A stretch of 64,000 nt of DNA from the NCBI GenBank assembly GCA_002419585.1, contig DIGJ01000023.1, positions 30,354 to 94,353 on the forward strand, written 5' to 3'. Shown in pieces: positions 1 through 8,781 of the stretch (positions within the stretch are counted from its first letter, which is position 1; each line of letters opens with the position of its first letter). The notes below the pieces were generated by a model that saw nothing but the letters and a program-made list of their open reading frames with translations, ran no database searches and was not told the origin of the DNA. Source of the stretch: Lachnoclostridium sp. UBA5725 (GTDB taxonomy: Bacteria; Bacillota; Clostridia; Lachnospirales; Lachnospiraceae). The position numbers and the translations under genes were made by a program.

Positions 1-2
1 TA

Positions 3-617
3 AAAGATGGGTATAGTGTTTTTTGTGCAATGAGTGGAGAAGAAGCGGAAAGCTTTTTTGCCAAAGACAATACCAGACTGGTAATACTTGATATCATGCT
101 GCCTGGTATGGATGGATTTGCAGTATGTTCCTTTATAAGAAAAAAAGGGGAAATCCCAATTATAATTATTAGCGCTGTGGTGGATAAAGAATCCAAAATG
201 AATGGATTTAAGCTTGGAGCAGACGATTACATGGAAAAATCGATTGATATCGATATATTAAGAGCCAAAATAGCAGCTCTCTTTAAACGGTTTTATGATG
301 TGCATGAAAGTGCAGCATTAGTTAAATCTGGAGATATTCTGATTGATCAGGATTCCATGAAGGTAACATGCAAAGGAATGGAATTGAGTCTTACAATAAA
401 GGAGTACGATCTGTTAAGACTCCTGGTTGAGAATAAAGGAAAAACCCTGAATAAAGATTATATATTTAAAGAAATTTGGGGCGCAGACAGTTTCAGCGAG
501 AATCAGACGCTTACTGTTCACATTAAAATGCTTCGGGATAAGATAGAAGAAGAACCAAAAAATCCAAAGAGAATCAAGACTGTCTGGGGTGTGGGTTACC
601 GATATGAAGAAGTGTAA
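3..617 (+). CDS. OmpR/PhoB-family response regulator (5' end cut by window edge)
   Basis: The reading frame is open from base 3, so the true start lies before the window. Seen: the end of a receiver domain with the phosphoacceptor in VILDIMLPGMDGF and the conserved Lys in DDYMEKS, then a C-terminal winged helix (TIKEYDLLRLLVENKGK, then the recognition region, ending VWGVGYRY). This is the PhoB-type DNA-binding output. The next gene is a histidine kinase whose start overlaps this gene by 14 bases, so the two form a cognate pair. The signal and the regulon cannot be read from the sequence. The receiver N-terminus with the acidic pair is missing. Confidence 0.93.
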   Translation, partial: KDGYSVFCAMSGEEAESFFAKDNTRLVILDIMLPGMDGFAVCSFIRKKGEIPIIIISAVVDKESKMNGFKLGADDYMEKSIDIDILRAKIAALFKRFYDVHESAALVKSGDILIDQDSMKVTCKGMELSLTIKEYDLLRLLVENKGKTLNKDYIFKEIWGADSFSENQTLTVHIKMLRDKIEEEPKNPKRIKTVWGVGYRYEEV

Positions 618-1896
618 ATTAATCATCTTATTGATTACGGCATTATATATTGCAATGGCAGCAGGAATGTTCATCACCATGAAGCATGTAGAAGACAAGA
701 TGAATAATGATTATAGGGTTGAAATTAGCAGACTTAGTCGAAAGATTATAAACAGTGGATTGCCAAATGGTGATTTTGGTGCAATTGATTTAAGTCCATA
801 TAGCTATATAAATAATATATACAAAGTCACGTATATCAGCACAGATGCTGATGAAGATCGTATCAATTCGTTTTATTCTGTAAAAAACCAATACCAAATG
901 GAAATAGTGCCGGTTATGCTTGGTGAAAGGCTGACCGGCTATCTTCGATTTGATTATAAAAAAGATATTGATACTACATCTTATCTGATTGTATCGCAGA
1001 TATTTCTTATGATGATTTATATCATTTCATTCAGTTTATTACTATATATTGAGCAGAGGATATTAAAGCCATTTCATCAGCTTAGTAATATACCGTATGA
1101 AATGTCCAGGGGAAATTTAAATGACGTAATGAAAGAGAGTAAAAGCAGATATTTTGGCCGTTTTGTATGGGGAATTGGGATGTTAAAGGACACATTGGAC
1201 AGTCATAAAAATAGGGAACTGAAACTGGCAAAGGATAAGAAGATGATTCTTTTGTCGATATCGCATGACATTAAGACGCCTTTGAATGCGATTAATCTGT
1301 ATGCGAAAGCGTTAGAACAAGAAGTGTATACCACACAGGAAGAAAAGACCGAGGCGGTAATAAAGATCCAGGAAAAGACGGCTGAAATCAATGAATTTGT
1401 GAATCAAATCATCAAGTCATCAACGGAAGATGTTGTGTCCATAGAAGTAAAGGATGCAGAGTATTATCTGGCAGATCTGGTAAACAAAGTGAATACAGGT
1501 TATTCCGATAAATGCAAGATTCATAAGATGGATTTTGAAATCGGTGGCTTTGAGAATCATCTGCTAAAGGGTGATATCGACAGAATGTATGAAGCGATTG
1601 GTAATCTGATTGAAAATGCCTTTAAATATGGCGATGGGAAACGTCTTTCGCTTACGTTTTCGGAGGAAGATTACTGCGTGCTGATTCATATATACAATTC
1701 AGGAACGCCTGTAAGTGATGACGAGCTGTCGCATCTGTTTGAAAGCTTTTATCGGGGCAGCAATACCGAGGGTAAGGCTGGCAATGGACTTGGTCTGTAT
1801 ATATGCAATGAGATTATGAAAAAGATGAATGGGGACATATATGCAAAACAAGCAAAAACAGGTATGGAGTTTGTACTGGTATGCTCCATGAGTTAA
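604..1896 (+). CDS. Sensor histidine kinase, HisKA type
   Basis: A membrane kinase of about 430 residues, partner of the upstream response regulator. Seen: TM1 near residues 4-25, an extracytoplasmic stretch of roughly 100 residues, TM2 near 125-148, a HAMP-like linker, the phosphoacceptor box ISHDIKTPLNAI, and an ATPase domain with the N box (NLIENAFKYGDG) and a G2 box (GNGLGLYICNEI). I chose the ATG at 604; a GTG at 589 is also in frame but lies further inside the upstream gene. Translational coupling with the regulator is likely because the genes overlap. The ligand is unknown. A hairpin terminator follows. Confidence 0.92.
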   Translation: MKKCKLIILLITALYIAMAAGMFITMKHVEDKMNNDYRVEISRLSRKIINSGLPNGDFGAIDLSPYSYINNIYKVTYISTDADEDRINSFYSVKNQYQMEIVPVMLGERLTGYLRFDYKKDIDTTSYLIVSQIFLMMIYIISFSLLLYIEQRILKPFHQLSNIPYEMSRGNLNDVMKESKSRYFGRFVWGIGMLKDTLDSHKNRELKLAKDKKMILLSISHDIKTPLNAINLYAKALEQEVYTTQEEKTEAVIKIQEKTAEINEFVNQIIKSSTEDVVSIEVKDAEYYLADLVNKVNTGYSDKCKIHKMDFEIGGFENHLLKGDIDRMYEAIGNLIENAFKYGDGKRLSLTFSEEDYCVLIHIYNSGTPVSDDELSHLFESFYRGSNTEGKAGNGLGLYICNEIMKKMNGDIYAKQAKTGMEFVLVCSMS

Positions 1897-1937
1897 CAGT
1901 TGTATTATGCAAATAAAGATTCGATACAAATAAAAAA

Positions 1938-1962
1938 GAGTTGCCCACGAGCAACTCCGTTT
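1938..1962 (+). terminator. Hairpin after the two-component operon
   Basis: A 7-bp perfect stem, GAGTTGC with GCAACTC, and a 6-base loop, about 40 bases after the kinase stop. The T-run after it is weak (CCGTTTAT), but an A-run lies on the 5' side, so it could act on the minus strand as well. Confidence 0.55.
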
Positions 1963-2058
1963 ATCATAATATTAACGAATAAAGTTTGTGAAAACATTAT
2001 CGTTATGTTTTGTCATTGGGGCAAAGATAATATGCCTGATGATTGGGAAATGTAAAAT

Positions 2059-2105
2059 TAGGCCGCCTATGATTTGATTTTATCATAGAAGGCCTATTCT
2101 TTATA
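2059..2105. terminator. Bidirectional hairpin between convergent genes
   Basis: Stem TAGGCC...CTATGAT pairs with ATCATAG...GGCCTA with small internal mismatches around an AT-rich loop, followed by TTCTTT. It sits between the convergent kinase and ABC-F genes and can serve both. Confidence 0.6.
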
Positions 2106-2180
2106 AGCATATGAAATTTACCGAGGTTTTTACTCTCAAATGATGCTAGGTCTGTTAAATTGAGATTAAGTGTACACAAA

Positions 2181-3920
2181 TTAGAGTAATTCTATCAGTT
2201 CTTCTAATTCTTCTGATAGAACTTTTGCAAGTGCAAAATTCATATCTTTTAAGGCCAATTCTATTTTCGTTTCAACGGCCTTTTTCTTTTGTTCCATTTC
2301 CAGATAGTCTTTATCAAAATGATTTGCATAGATCATCTTTCTGAATTTTCGCATACTCATTTTACGAATTGTCTTATCTTCAATGATTAAGACATAATCC
2401 ATGCAGTTAACGATAGAATAAAAATCATGAGAAATCATGAGAACCGCGCCGTTATAGTTTTTGATGGCTTTTTCCAATGCTAGCTGGGAATAAGTGTCTA
2501 GATGACTGGTTGGTTCATCAAGAAGCAACAAATTTGCGTTGCTTGCAGATATTTTAGCCAATTGTAGCATGTTTTTTTCTCCACCAGATAAAGAGCCTAT
2601 CTTTTGATTCATGAGTTCTTCCTCAAAACCGTAGTTTAAAAGGTGTGATTTAATTTCCTTTGAAGTATGAAATCCAGCTTCGAAGAATTCTTCCAGTATC
2701 GTGTTGGATTCATTAAGCATTTCACCTTGTTGCTGAGATAAAAATGCCACTTCTACACCTTCGTTTATTTCAATGGAAGCTTGATTATTTTCATAGATTT
2801 CTCTTAGTAAGGTTGTTTTGCCGGTACCATTTGCACCGATAAGAGCTACTTTATCTGTAGATTTGATTTCAAAGTTAACCTGATCTAAAAGTAGATCCTG
2901 AAATGAAACACTATAATTATTGACCTTCAAAGCAATGGTTTCTTCCAGTGCATGATCCGTATTCAAATCTATAACGGGCTGTTTAATATCAACAAATGGT
3001 GCTTTGATTCTACGCGCTTCTAATCTTTCCTGTATTTTTACTCTGGCTTTTAAGGATTTTCCTTTGGAAGCTTCGGTAATAAACGTTGCGGTAGATCTAA
3101 GTTTGTTGATTAAGAGCTCATTTCGCTCGATTTCTAGCGTATCCGCAATTGCTAATTCCTGCAATTCAATTTTCTTTTGAAGCAATGAGAAGTTATAATC
3201 AATATAATTTCCGTTAAATTCTTGGAGCTCCATGTTTTCAAGGTGAAGAATTTTATTAAAACAATGATTCAATAAATATCGGTTGTGCGAAATGATTAGC
3301 AATATTCCTTTGTGTGAATTAATTAGATTTTTTAGAGAATTTAGATTTTCAAAATCTAAGAACACATCTGGCTCGTCCATAATCATTAAGTCCGGACTGG
3401 TTAGCATTTCCTTAATCACCTGAATTAGCTTGAACTCTCCACCACTTAGCTTAGATACCAATAGATCTTCATGCTTACTTAGATTGATTAAATTTAGTTT
3501 CTTCGTAATGTTACTTTCAAAATCATCCCCGCCAATTGCCTGAAATGCATCCAATGTTACCTGGTACTTTTCTAGCATTGCATCCATGTCAGTAGTAGTT
3601 TCCATTTCTGTACAAATCGAGGTTAATTCATTTTGCAGCTTCATAAAATCCTGTGCAATATATTCGAAAACGGTCATATCTATTGTTTTATCAAGTTGCG
3701 AGAACTGACTTACATACCCAATCCTACAATCAGGGCTAATCTCTAGTTTCCCATCAAACATGTATCGTTCTGGATCCATAAGGATATCGATGAGCGTACT
3801 TTTTCCACTGCCGCTAGTTCCAATAAACGCACAATGATCACCATCTTCCAATGTAAACGAAATACTATTATATAAATCCTTTTGAGGAAACGAGTAGGAT
3901 AAATTTTCAACTTTTATCAT
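2181..3920 (-). CDS. ABC-F family ATPase (ribosome-associated, possible antibiotic protection)
   Basis: A soluble protein of about 579 residues with two tandem ABC domains and no membrane segment, which defines the ABC-F family; these act on the ribosome as translation factors or antibiotic-resistance proteins. Seen: Walker A GTSGSGKST, signature LSGGE and Walker B region MDEPDVFLD in domain 1; an inter-domain linker rich in K/R/E (EASKGKSLKARVKIQERLEAR); then Walker A GANGTGKTT, LSGGEKNML and LLDEPTSHLD in domain 2; and a charged C-terminal helix. The first H-switch region reads DEPDVFLDFENL rather than DEPTNHLD, which sets it apart from housekeeping EttA/Uup. I took the ATG at 3920 with AGAAAGG ahead of it; an upstream in-frame GTG is less likely. 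A hairpin lies in its short leader. Resistance function is inferred only. Confidence 0.88.
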   Translation of the reverse strand: MIKVENLSYSFPQKDLYNSISFTLEDGDHCAFIGTSGSGKSTLIDILMDPERYMFDGKLEISPDCRIGYVSQFSQLDKTIDMTVFEYIAQDFMKLQNELTSICTEMETTTDMDAMLEKYQVTLDAFQAIGGDDFESNITKKLNLINLSKHEDLLVSKLSGGEFKLIQVIKEMLTSPDLMIMDEPDVFLDFENLNSLKNLINSHKGILLIISHNRYLLNHCFNKILHLENMELQEFNGNYIDYNFSLLQKKIELQELAIADTLEIERNELLINKLRSTATFITEASKGKSLKARVKIQERLEARRIKAPFVDIKQPVIDLNTDHALEETIALKVNNYSVSFQDLLLDQVNFEIKSTDKVALIGANGTGKTTLLREIYENNQASIEINEGVEVAFLSQQQGEMLNESNTILEEFFEAGFHTSKEIKSHLLNYGFEEELMNQKIGSLSGGEKNMLQLAKISASNANLLLLDEPTSHLDTYSQLALEKAIKNYNGAVLMISHDFYSIVNCMDYVLIIEDKTIRKMSMRKFRKMIYANHFDKDYLEMEQKKKAVETKIELALKDMNFALAKVLSEELEELIELL

Positions 3921-3942
3921 ATTATTACCTTTCTTAATCACT

Positions 3943-3970
3943 TAAAAAGAGCTTATAAGAATAAGCCCTG
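3943..3970 (-). promoter_or_regulatory. Terminator-like hairpin in the ABC-F leader
   Basis: On the minus strand the leader reads AGGGCTTA - loop - TAAGCTCT followed by a T-run, a stem with one mismatch just ahead of the ABC-F start. Antibiotic-responsive ABC-F genes are often controlled by leader attenuation, so this could be an attenuator. It begins within a few bases of the predicted transcription start, which is early for a classical attenuator. Confidence 0.4.
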
Positions 3971-3982
3971 TTTACCATTGGT

Positions 3983-4011
3983 AGCATAACATGTTTTGTA
4001 ACTAATTTCAA
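3983..4011 (-). promoter_or_regulatory. Predicted sigma-A promoter for the ABC-F gene
   Basis: Minus strand: -35 TTGAAA, 17-base spacer, -10 TATGCT. The spacing is ideal and the distance to the ABC-F start is about 60 bases. Confidence 0.6.
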
Positions 4012-4176
4012 TCATTTCACGCTGAAAGCTTTTTGTAAATGAGTTGATTGCCTTTTCAGGCTTTTCAACTTTATAAAGAGGTGTTATGATAATAGAATTG
4101 ATAATTTTCACAAGTGATGAAATGAAAATCTACTTTTTAAAGAAATCAAAACGAAGTAGATGTAAGGAGGAACCCA

Positions 4177-4533
4177 ATGAAATTTATGAAAGAATTTGCC
4201 ATAATACTGTCAATTACTTTTCTTGGAGAAGTAGTAAAATATCTGATTCCATTACCTATACCGGCAAGTATATATGGCCTTGTATTAATGTTAGGTGCGT
4301 TAAAAACAAAGGTCATAAAATTAGAATCGGTTAAAAACACGGGGAAATTTTTGATTGAAATAATGCCTATGATGTTCATCCCGGCAGCGGTTGGTTTGCT
4401 CGAAGCTTGGGGAATATTAAAACCCATTTTGATACCGGTCATAATTAGTACGATTGTTTCGACCATTGTGGTCATGGCTGTGACAGGAGGAGTTACACAG
4501 TTTATGATACGTCAGGAAAAGGGGAAAAAGTGA
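4177..4533 (+). CDS. lrgA: CidA/LrgA family holin-like membrane protein
   Basis: A 118-residue protein with four hydrophobic segments and the family features LPIPASIYGLVLML and EIMPMMFIPAAVGL. LrgA/CidA proteins are small holin-like membrane proteins that modulate murein hydrolase activity or pyruvate/metabolite transport together with LrgB. A strong AAGGAGG lies about 8 bases upstream of the ATG. The next gene is lrgB, overlapping by one base, so this is the usual lrgAB operon. The LytSR regulators usual in Staphylococcus and Bacillus are not adjacent; the nearby two-component system lies across the ABC-F gene and is of OmpR type. Confidence 0.92.
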   Translation: MKFMKEFAIILSITFLGEVVKYLIPLPIPASIYGLVLMLGALKTKVIKLESVKNTGKFLIEIMPMMFIPAAVGLLEAWGILKPILIPVIISTIVSTIVVMAVTGGVTQFMIRQEKGKK

Positions 4534-5225
4534 TGAAAGATATGTTATGTGATTCCGTATTTTTTGGGGTCGTAGTGAGTATTCTAACTTATCAATTTGG
4601 AATGTATATAAAGAAAAAATGGAAATTGGCAATATTCAATCCGCTATTAGTATCCATTATTGCAGTAATGATATTGCTTTTCGTCTTTGACGTTGATTAT
4701 GAAAGTTATAATGATGGTGCAAAATATTTAAGTTATCTTTTGACACCGGCAACCGTATGTCTGGCAATTCCATTATATGAACAGTTGGAGCTGCTAAAGA
4801 ATAATATAAAAGCAATTATGGCAGGGCTATTCTCGGGTGTTCTTATCAGTCTTTCTTGTATATTTGTGTGTTCCCTGCTTTTTCATTTAAGTCATGAAGA
4901 ATATGTTACATTATTACCGAAATCTATTACAACAGCGATCGGTATGGGAGTTTCCGAGGAGTTGGGAGGAATCGTGACCATAACAGTTGCAGTGATTATT
5001 ATTACTGGTGTATTAGGAAATATAATCGCAGAAAATGTGTGTAAACTATTTCATATAGAAGATCCAATTGCAAAAGGTATCGCAATTGGTTCGGCGTCTC
5101 ATGCAATAGGAACAGCCAAGGCAATGGAAATGGGAGAGATTGAAGGAGCCATGAGTAGCCTATCCATTGCAGTGGCAGGTTTGCTTACAGTTGTTGGGGC
5201 ATCGGTATTTGCTAATTTTATTTAA
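4533..5225 (+). CDS. lrgB: LrgB family membrane protein
   Basis: A 230-residue polytopic protein. Typical LrgB sequences are seen: FNPLLVSIIAV near the N-terminus, LLTPATVCLAIPLYEQ, LLPKSITTAIGMGVSEELGG and the C-terminal GSASHAIGTAKAMEMGEIEGAMSSLSIAVAGL, which is highly conserved in the family. It acts with LrgA in the cytoplasmic membrane. I place the start at the ATG overlapping the lrgA stop (TGATG); a GTG one codon earlier is also possible. An AGGAAAAGGGG tract within the lrgA end provides the ribosome binding site. A strong terminator follows. Confidence 0.92.
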   Translation: MKDMLCDSVFFGVVVSILTYQFGMYIKKKWKLAIFNPLLVSIIAVMILLFVFDVDYESYNDGAKYLSYLLTPATVCLAIPLYEQLELLKNNIKAIMAGLFSGVLISLSCIFVCSLLFHLSHEEYVTLLPKSITTAIGMGVSEELGGIVTITVAVIIITGVLGNIIAENVCKLFHIEDPIAKGIAIGSASHAIGTAKAMEMGEIEGAMSSLSIAVAGLLTVVGASVFANFI

Positions 5226-5300
5226 GAAATGAGAAGCATTGGAGTTAATATCAAAGGAATGTTTTTATTCATTGTAATAATGTAATCAAATTATATATAA

Positions 5301-5336
5301 AAGCCCATGGAATGGATTGCATTCCATGGGCTTTTA
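5301..5336. terminator. Strong hairpin terminator after lrgB
   Basis: A 14-bp perfect stem (AAGCCCATGGAATG paired with CATTCCATGGGCTT), 5-base loop, flanked by A-run and TTTT. It lies between convergent lrgB and the TetR gene and can work in both directions. Confidence 0.85.
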
Positions 5337-5374
5337 TCACGTCTGTAAAAAACTATCAAAACCACCTCTATGCA

Positions 5375-5920
5375 TCATTTTTTAAAATAGCTAATTAGTA
5401 ATGGTGGCGTACAGTCAAATAATAGTTGTGTTATTTTTTCGGGAGAGGCGGCACAATTTGTATTTAGCCAATCATTCATGATTTGTACAAGGCCGGCATG
5501 AAAAAACTTGACGGACAATATGACTTCATCTGTTAATTTACTCCGATCCGTTTCCTGAATAAAATATTTGTACCAGCATTCGGTAGAGAAGTTATATAAA
5601 AAATCAAGATAAGAGTTTTGACCTTGAATATTAACTATTTTGGTAAGATATTCACAATTATCTCTTGTGTTGCAGACACATTGAAATAAAATGCGTTTAT
5701 ACTCGATAAGGTCAGGGCTCTTTGTAATGCATTTCTCAATAAATTCTTTGCCATCCCAATTCATCAAGTCGTATTTATCTTTAAAGTGTCGGTAAAAGGT
5801 GGCGCGTGATGCCCCACAATTATCTACAATATCCTGAACGGTTATGTTAGCGAAGCACTGTTTTTTCAATAAGTCATGAAAAGAATTACATAAAATGTTT
5901 TTTGTGTCAGCCTTAATCAT
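5375..5920 (-). CDS. TetR/AcrR family transcriptional regulator
   Basis: A 181-residue protein. The N-terminal HTH is clear: ITVQDIVDNCGASRATFYRHFKDKYDLMNW is the standard TetR helix-turn-helix with the YRHF signature. The ligand-binding C-terminal half is not specific. It is divergent from the oxidoreductase-hypA-hypB cluster with about 200 bases between, so it probably controls that cluster, itself, or both. An imperfect palindrome containing TGAGACAA lies about 60-75 bases upstream of its start and is a good operator candidate. The inducer is unknown. Confidence 0.9.
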   Translation of the reverse strand: MIKADTKNILCNSFHDLLKKQCFANITVQDIVDNCGASRATFYRHFKDKYDLMNWDGKEFIEKCITKSPDLIEYKRILFQCVCNTRDNCEYLTKIVNIQGQNSYLDFLYNFSTECWYKYFIQETDRSKLTDEVILSVKFFHAGLVQIMNDWLNTNCAASPEKITQLLFDCTPPLLISYFKK

Positions 5921-5977
5921 AGTTTTTCCTTAGTATTTCCTTTCAACAAAAAGTTAAAATGAGACAAATTTATATAA

Positions 5978-5996
5978 TTGTATCAGAATGAGACAA
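5978..5996. promoter_or_regulatory. Candidate TetR operator
   Basis: Imperfect palindrome TTGTATCA-GAA-TGAGACAA (7 of 8 arm positions match). A second half site TGAGACAA lies at 5960-5967. It is in the divergent intergenic region between the TetR gene and the oxidoreductase gene. Confidence 0.5.
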
Positions 5997-6013
5997 TTCG
6001 TTAAAGGTATTTA

Positions 6014-6042
6014 TTTAAAGTAAATTGTAACATGCATATAAT
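6014..6042 (+). promoter_or_regulatory. Possible promoter for the oxidoreductase-hypAB cluster
   Basis: -10 TATAAT at 6037-6042, a weak -35 TTTAAA at 6014-6019 and a 17-base spacer. A GAGGAGG ribosome binding site follows ahead of the ATG at 6118. The weak -35 could mean that an activator is used. Confidence 0.4.
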
Positions 6043-6117
6043 GAATATGCAATGTTAAGTAATTAACATACAGTTATTTTATCCTATGGAAATGTACATA
6101 ATGAGGAGGTTTATTTT

Positions 6118-8766
6118 ATGGAAAAGATTATTCAGTTAGCGAATATGATTGATGGAAATGCACCGGATATGGAAAATGGAAGAACAGCCGAAGATGCTGG
6201 TGTTGCGTTACTTGCATCGGTAATTAATGATGATCAGGCAGCAGTTGCCATGCTATGTTCAACGACATTAGAATCTGTTGAAGAGATTGCAAAAAATGCA
6301 GGGGTAAAACCGGAAGAAATCGAAAAAACACTGGTGGAACTTGGAAATATTGGTATTTTACTTTATACGGTGGTGGAAGGTGTCACAAAGTATCAGCGTG
6401 TTCCATGGGCACCGGGAATTTGCGAGCACCTATTATTAAACAAACAATTACAAAATGAAGCGGTAGCAATCGCTTTTCATAATTATACTACTGATATGGA
6501 TCGAAACGTTGGACCAATGATGGGAGTTGGTGGAGGAGCATTGCGTACCATTCCGATTAAAGCCTCAATAAAAGCGGAAACACACATTGCAAGCTATGAA
6601 GAGCTTCAGACCTATTTTGACCAGAGTGATCTTTATTCAAAAGCAGACTGCGCATGTCGTCTTGCACAAAAGCTAATGGGCAATGCATGTGAACATACAA
6701 TCGAAGGCATGTGTATTCAAATTGGAGCAGAAGCAGATTATTATATCCGCAGTGGACGTGCCACACAAATAACACGTGAAGAAGCGGAAGATATCTTAAA
6801 GAAGGCGGAACGAGAAGGTCTGGTACATGAAATTTTTAATAATGAAGGTGTGGACAAATCAACCTTTATTTGTAACTGCTGTGGATGCTCATGTGCTTCT
6901 TTACGTGTAGCAACCTTATTCAATGATCCAGATCCAAACCGTTCCAACTTTGTTGCAGAAGTGGATGCTGAAAAATGTGTAGGCTGTGGCGCTTGTGTAG
7001 AAAATTGTAATACAAATGCACTCGCTCTTGGTTCCTCTTTCTGCAAAGAAAATCAAGCACCTACGATGTTGGAAACCCCATACGATACGGACTGGACCGA
7101 GGAACATTGGAATCCAGATTACAAGATTCGTAAGATGGTAAATGAATATGGAACCGCTCCATGTAAAACAAAATGTCCTGCACATGTATCCGTTCAAGGA
7201 TATATTCGTAAAGCAGCACAGGGCGAATTTGAGGAAGCACTTAAAATCATTAAACGTGATAATCCATTTCCTGCAATTTGTGGACGCGTCTGTCCTCACG
7301 GATGTGAATCCGAATGTACGCGGGCAGATCTGGATGAGGCAATTGCAATTGATGATATCAAGAAATATATTGCAGATAAAGAATTGGAATCAGGAAATCG
7401 CTATATACCTGAGATTTTTGAAAAAAGAGATGGAAAGATTGCCATCATCGGTGCAGGCCCTGCCGGTTTAAGCTGTGCCTATTATGCAGCGGTGGAAGGA
7501 TTTGAAGTATGTGTCTTTGAAAAACAGAACATGCTTGGCGGAATGCTTACCATGGGTATCCCAACCTTTCGTCTTGAAAATGAAATTATCGATGCTGAAA
7601 TTGATGTATTACGTCAGTTAGGAGTTACCTTTAAGACTGGTATCGAAGTTGGAAAAGATGTAACCATGAATGAACTTCGAGCTCAAGGATTCAAGGCATT
7701 CTTCCTTTCGGTAGGTGCGCAGGATGGAAGAGCGCTTAACATTGAAGGAGAAGGACTCCAAGGGGTTATAACTGGAGTAGAATTCCTTCGTAATATTAGT
7801 CTGAATGCAGGAAAGAAACTAGAGGGAAAAACAGTTGTAATTGGTGGTGGTAATGTTGCCATTGACGTAGCACGTTCTTCCGTACGAATGGGATCAAAAG
7901 CAACCGCAATGTACTGCTTGGAAAATAAAGAGGAAATGCCAGCACTTCGCGAAGAACAGGAAGAAGCAACCATAGAAGGTATTGAAATAAACAATTCCTG
8001 GGGACCAAAGCGTATCCTTGGTGAAAATGGAAAGGTAACAGGCGTTGAATTCATGCGCTGCGTATCAGTGTTTGATGAAAATGGCAGATTTAACCCAGTA
8101 TATGATGAGAAGACTACCATAATTGTAGCATGCGATAATGTACTTGTTTCCGTTGGTCAAGCAATGAACTGGGGAAATCTAGTAGATGGTTCTAAGATGG
8201 AATTGACCGGACGCAATACCATGGTAGTGGATGGAGTGACATTACAGACGGGTGAGCCGGATGTATTTGCTGGTGGAGATGCGGTTACAGGGCCTAAATT
8301 TGCGATTGATGCAATTGCATCTGGTAAAACGGCGGCAATTTCTATCAAACGCTACATTTTAGGCCAAAACCTGACCGTGCGTAGAGAGAGAGAATACCAT
8401 GCGCTTGATAAAACGAATCTTGATTTGGCTGGATTTGATCAAGCGGCTCGTCAGAAGCCAGCAAATGTAGACCATCATGCAGCAAGCCAGTCATTTAAGG
8501 ATCTACGTACGGATCTTACCGATGAACAAATTAAAAAAGAGACCAATCGTTGTCTTGGTTGTGGAATTTCCGTTGTCGATGAATACAGATGCTTAGGTTG
8601 TGGTATCTGTGCAACAAAGTGCGAATTTGATGCCATCAAATTGAAACGTAAATACGATGTAGGCTCAGCGAAGGATCCAGAAGAGTGGATGAATAATTTC
8701 CTTGCCAATGCAGGAGAAAGAGCACAACGTATTGAAAAAAAGAAAGCAGCAGAAACATCAAAATAA
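6118..8766 (+). CDS. Multi-cluster Fe-S/FAD NAD(P)-dependent oxidoreductase, GltD-like
   Basis: An 882-residue flavoprotein. Domains seen: an N-terminal region (1-260) of unassigned function with clustered cysteines (ADCACR near 177-181, CNCCGCSC near 252-259); a ferredoxin cluster CVGCGACVENC near 287-297; the dihydropyrimidine dehydrogenase/GltD N-terminal Fe-S domain (CKTKCP near 349, CGRVCPHGCESEC near 388-400); an FAD Rossmann fold IIGAGPAGL near 443; a second nucleotide fold VVIGGGNVAIDVARSS near 573; and a C-terminal ferredoxin-like pair (CLGCG twice and CATKCEF). GltD-like modules pass electrons between NAD(P)H and Fe-S partners. It precedes hypA by 15 bases, so it is probably co-transcribed with NiFe-hydrogenase maturation genes. 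The electron partner is unknown; glutamate synthase itself is unlikely as no GltB is present. Confidence 0.85.
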   Translation: MEKIIQLANMIDGNAPDMENGRTAEDAGVALLASVINDDQAAVAMLCSTTLESVEEIAKNAGVKPEEIEKTLVELGNIGILLYTVVEGVTKYQRVPWAPGICEHLLLNKQLQNEAVAIAFHNYTTDMDRNVGPMMGVGGGALRTIPIKASIKAETHIASYEELQTYFDQSDLYSKADCACRLAQKLMGNACEHTIEGMCIQIGAEADYYIRSGRATQITREEAEDILKKAEREGLVHEIFNNEGVDKSTFICNCCGCSCASLRVATLFNDPDPNRSNFVAEVDAEKCVGCGACVENCNTNALALGSSFCKENQAPTMLETPYDTDWTEEHWNPDYKIRKMVNEYGTAPCKTKCPAHVSVQGYIRKAAQGEFEEALKIIKRDNPFPAICGRVCPHGCESECTRADLDEAIAIDDIKKYIADKELESGNRYIPEIFEKRDGKIAIIGAGPAGLSCAYYAAVEGFEVCVFEKQNMLGGMLTMGIPTFRLENEIIDAEIDVLRQLGVTFKTGIEVGKDVTMNELRAQGFKAFFLSVGAQDGRALNIEGEGLQGVITGVEFLRNISLNAGKKLEGKTVVIGGGNVAIDVARSSVRMGSKATAMYCLENKEEMPALREEQEEATIEGIEINNSWGPKRILGENGKVTGVEFMRCVSVFDENGRFNPVYDEKTTIIVACDNVLVSVGQAMNWGNLVDGSKMELTGRNTMVVDGVTLQTGEPDVFAGGDAVTGPKFAIDAIASGKTAAISIKRYILGQNLTVRREREYHALDKTNLDLAGFDQAARQKPANVDHHAASQSFKDLRTDLTDEQIKKETNRCLGCGISVVDEYRCLGCGICATKCEFDAIKLKRKYDVGSAKDPEEWMNNFLANAGERAQRIEKKKAAETSK

Positions 8767-8781
8767 CAGGAGGAATCAACC

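Noticed and set aside
1..1896. LytSR-type regulators of lrgAB
   Set aside because: The response regulator has an OmpR winged helix, not LytTR, and the kinase has two membrane segments, not the LytS type.
4086..4334. 82-codon open frame ahead of and overlapping lrgA
   Set aside because: It lies in the promoter region and in another frame of lrgA; no ribosome site and no protein-like pattern.
6557..8348. Several minus-strand open frames inside the large oxidoreductase gene
   Set aside because: They mirror the coding strand of a clear 882-residue protein and have no ribosome sites or recognisable motifs.
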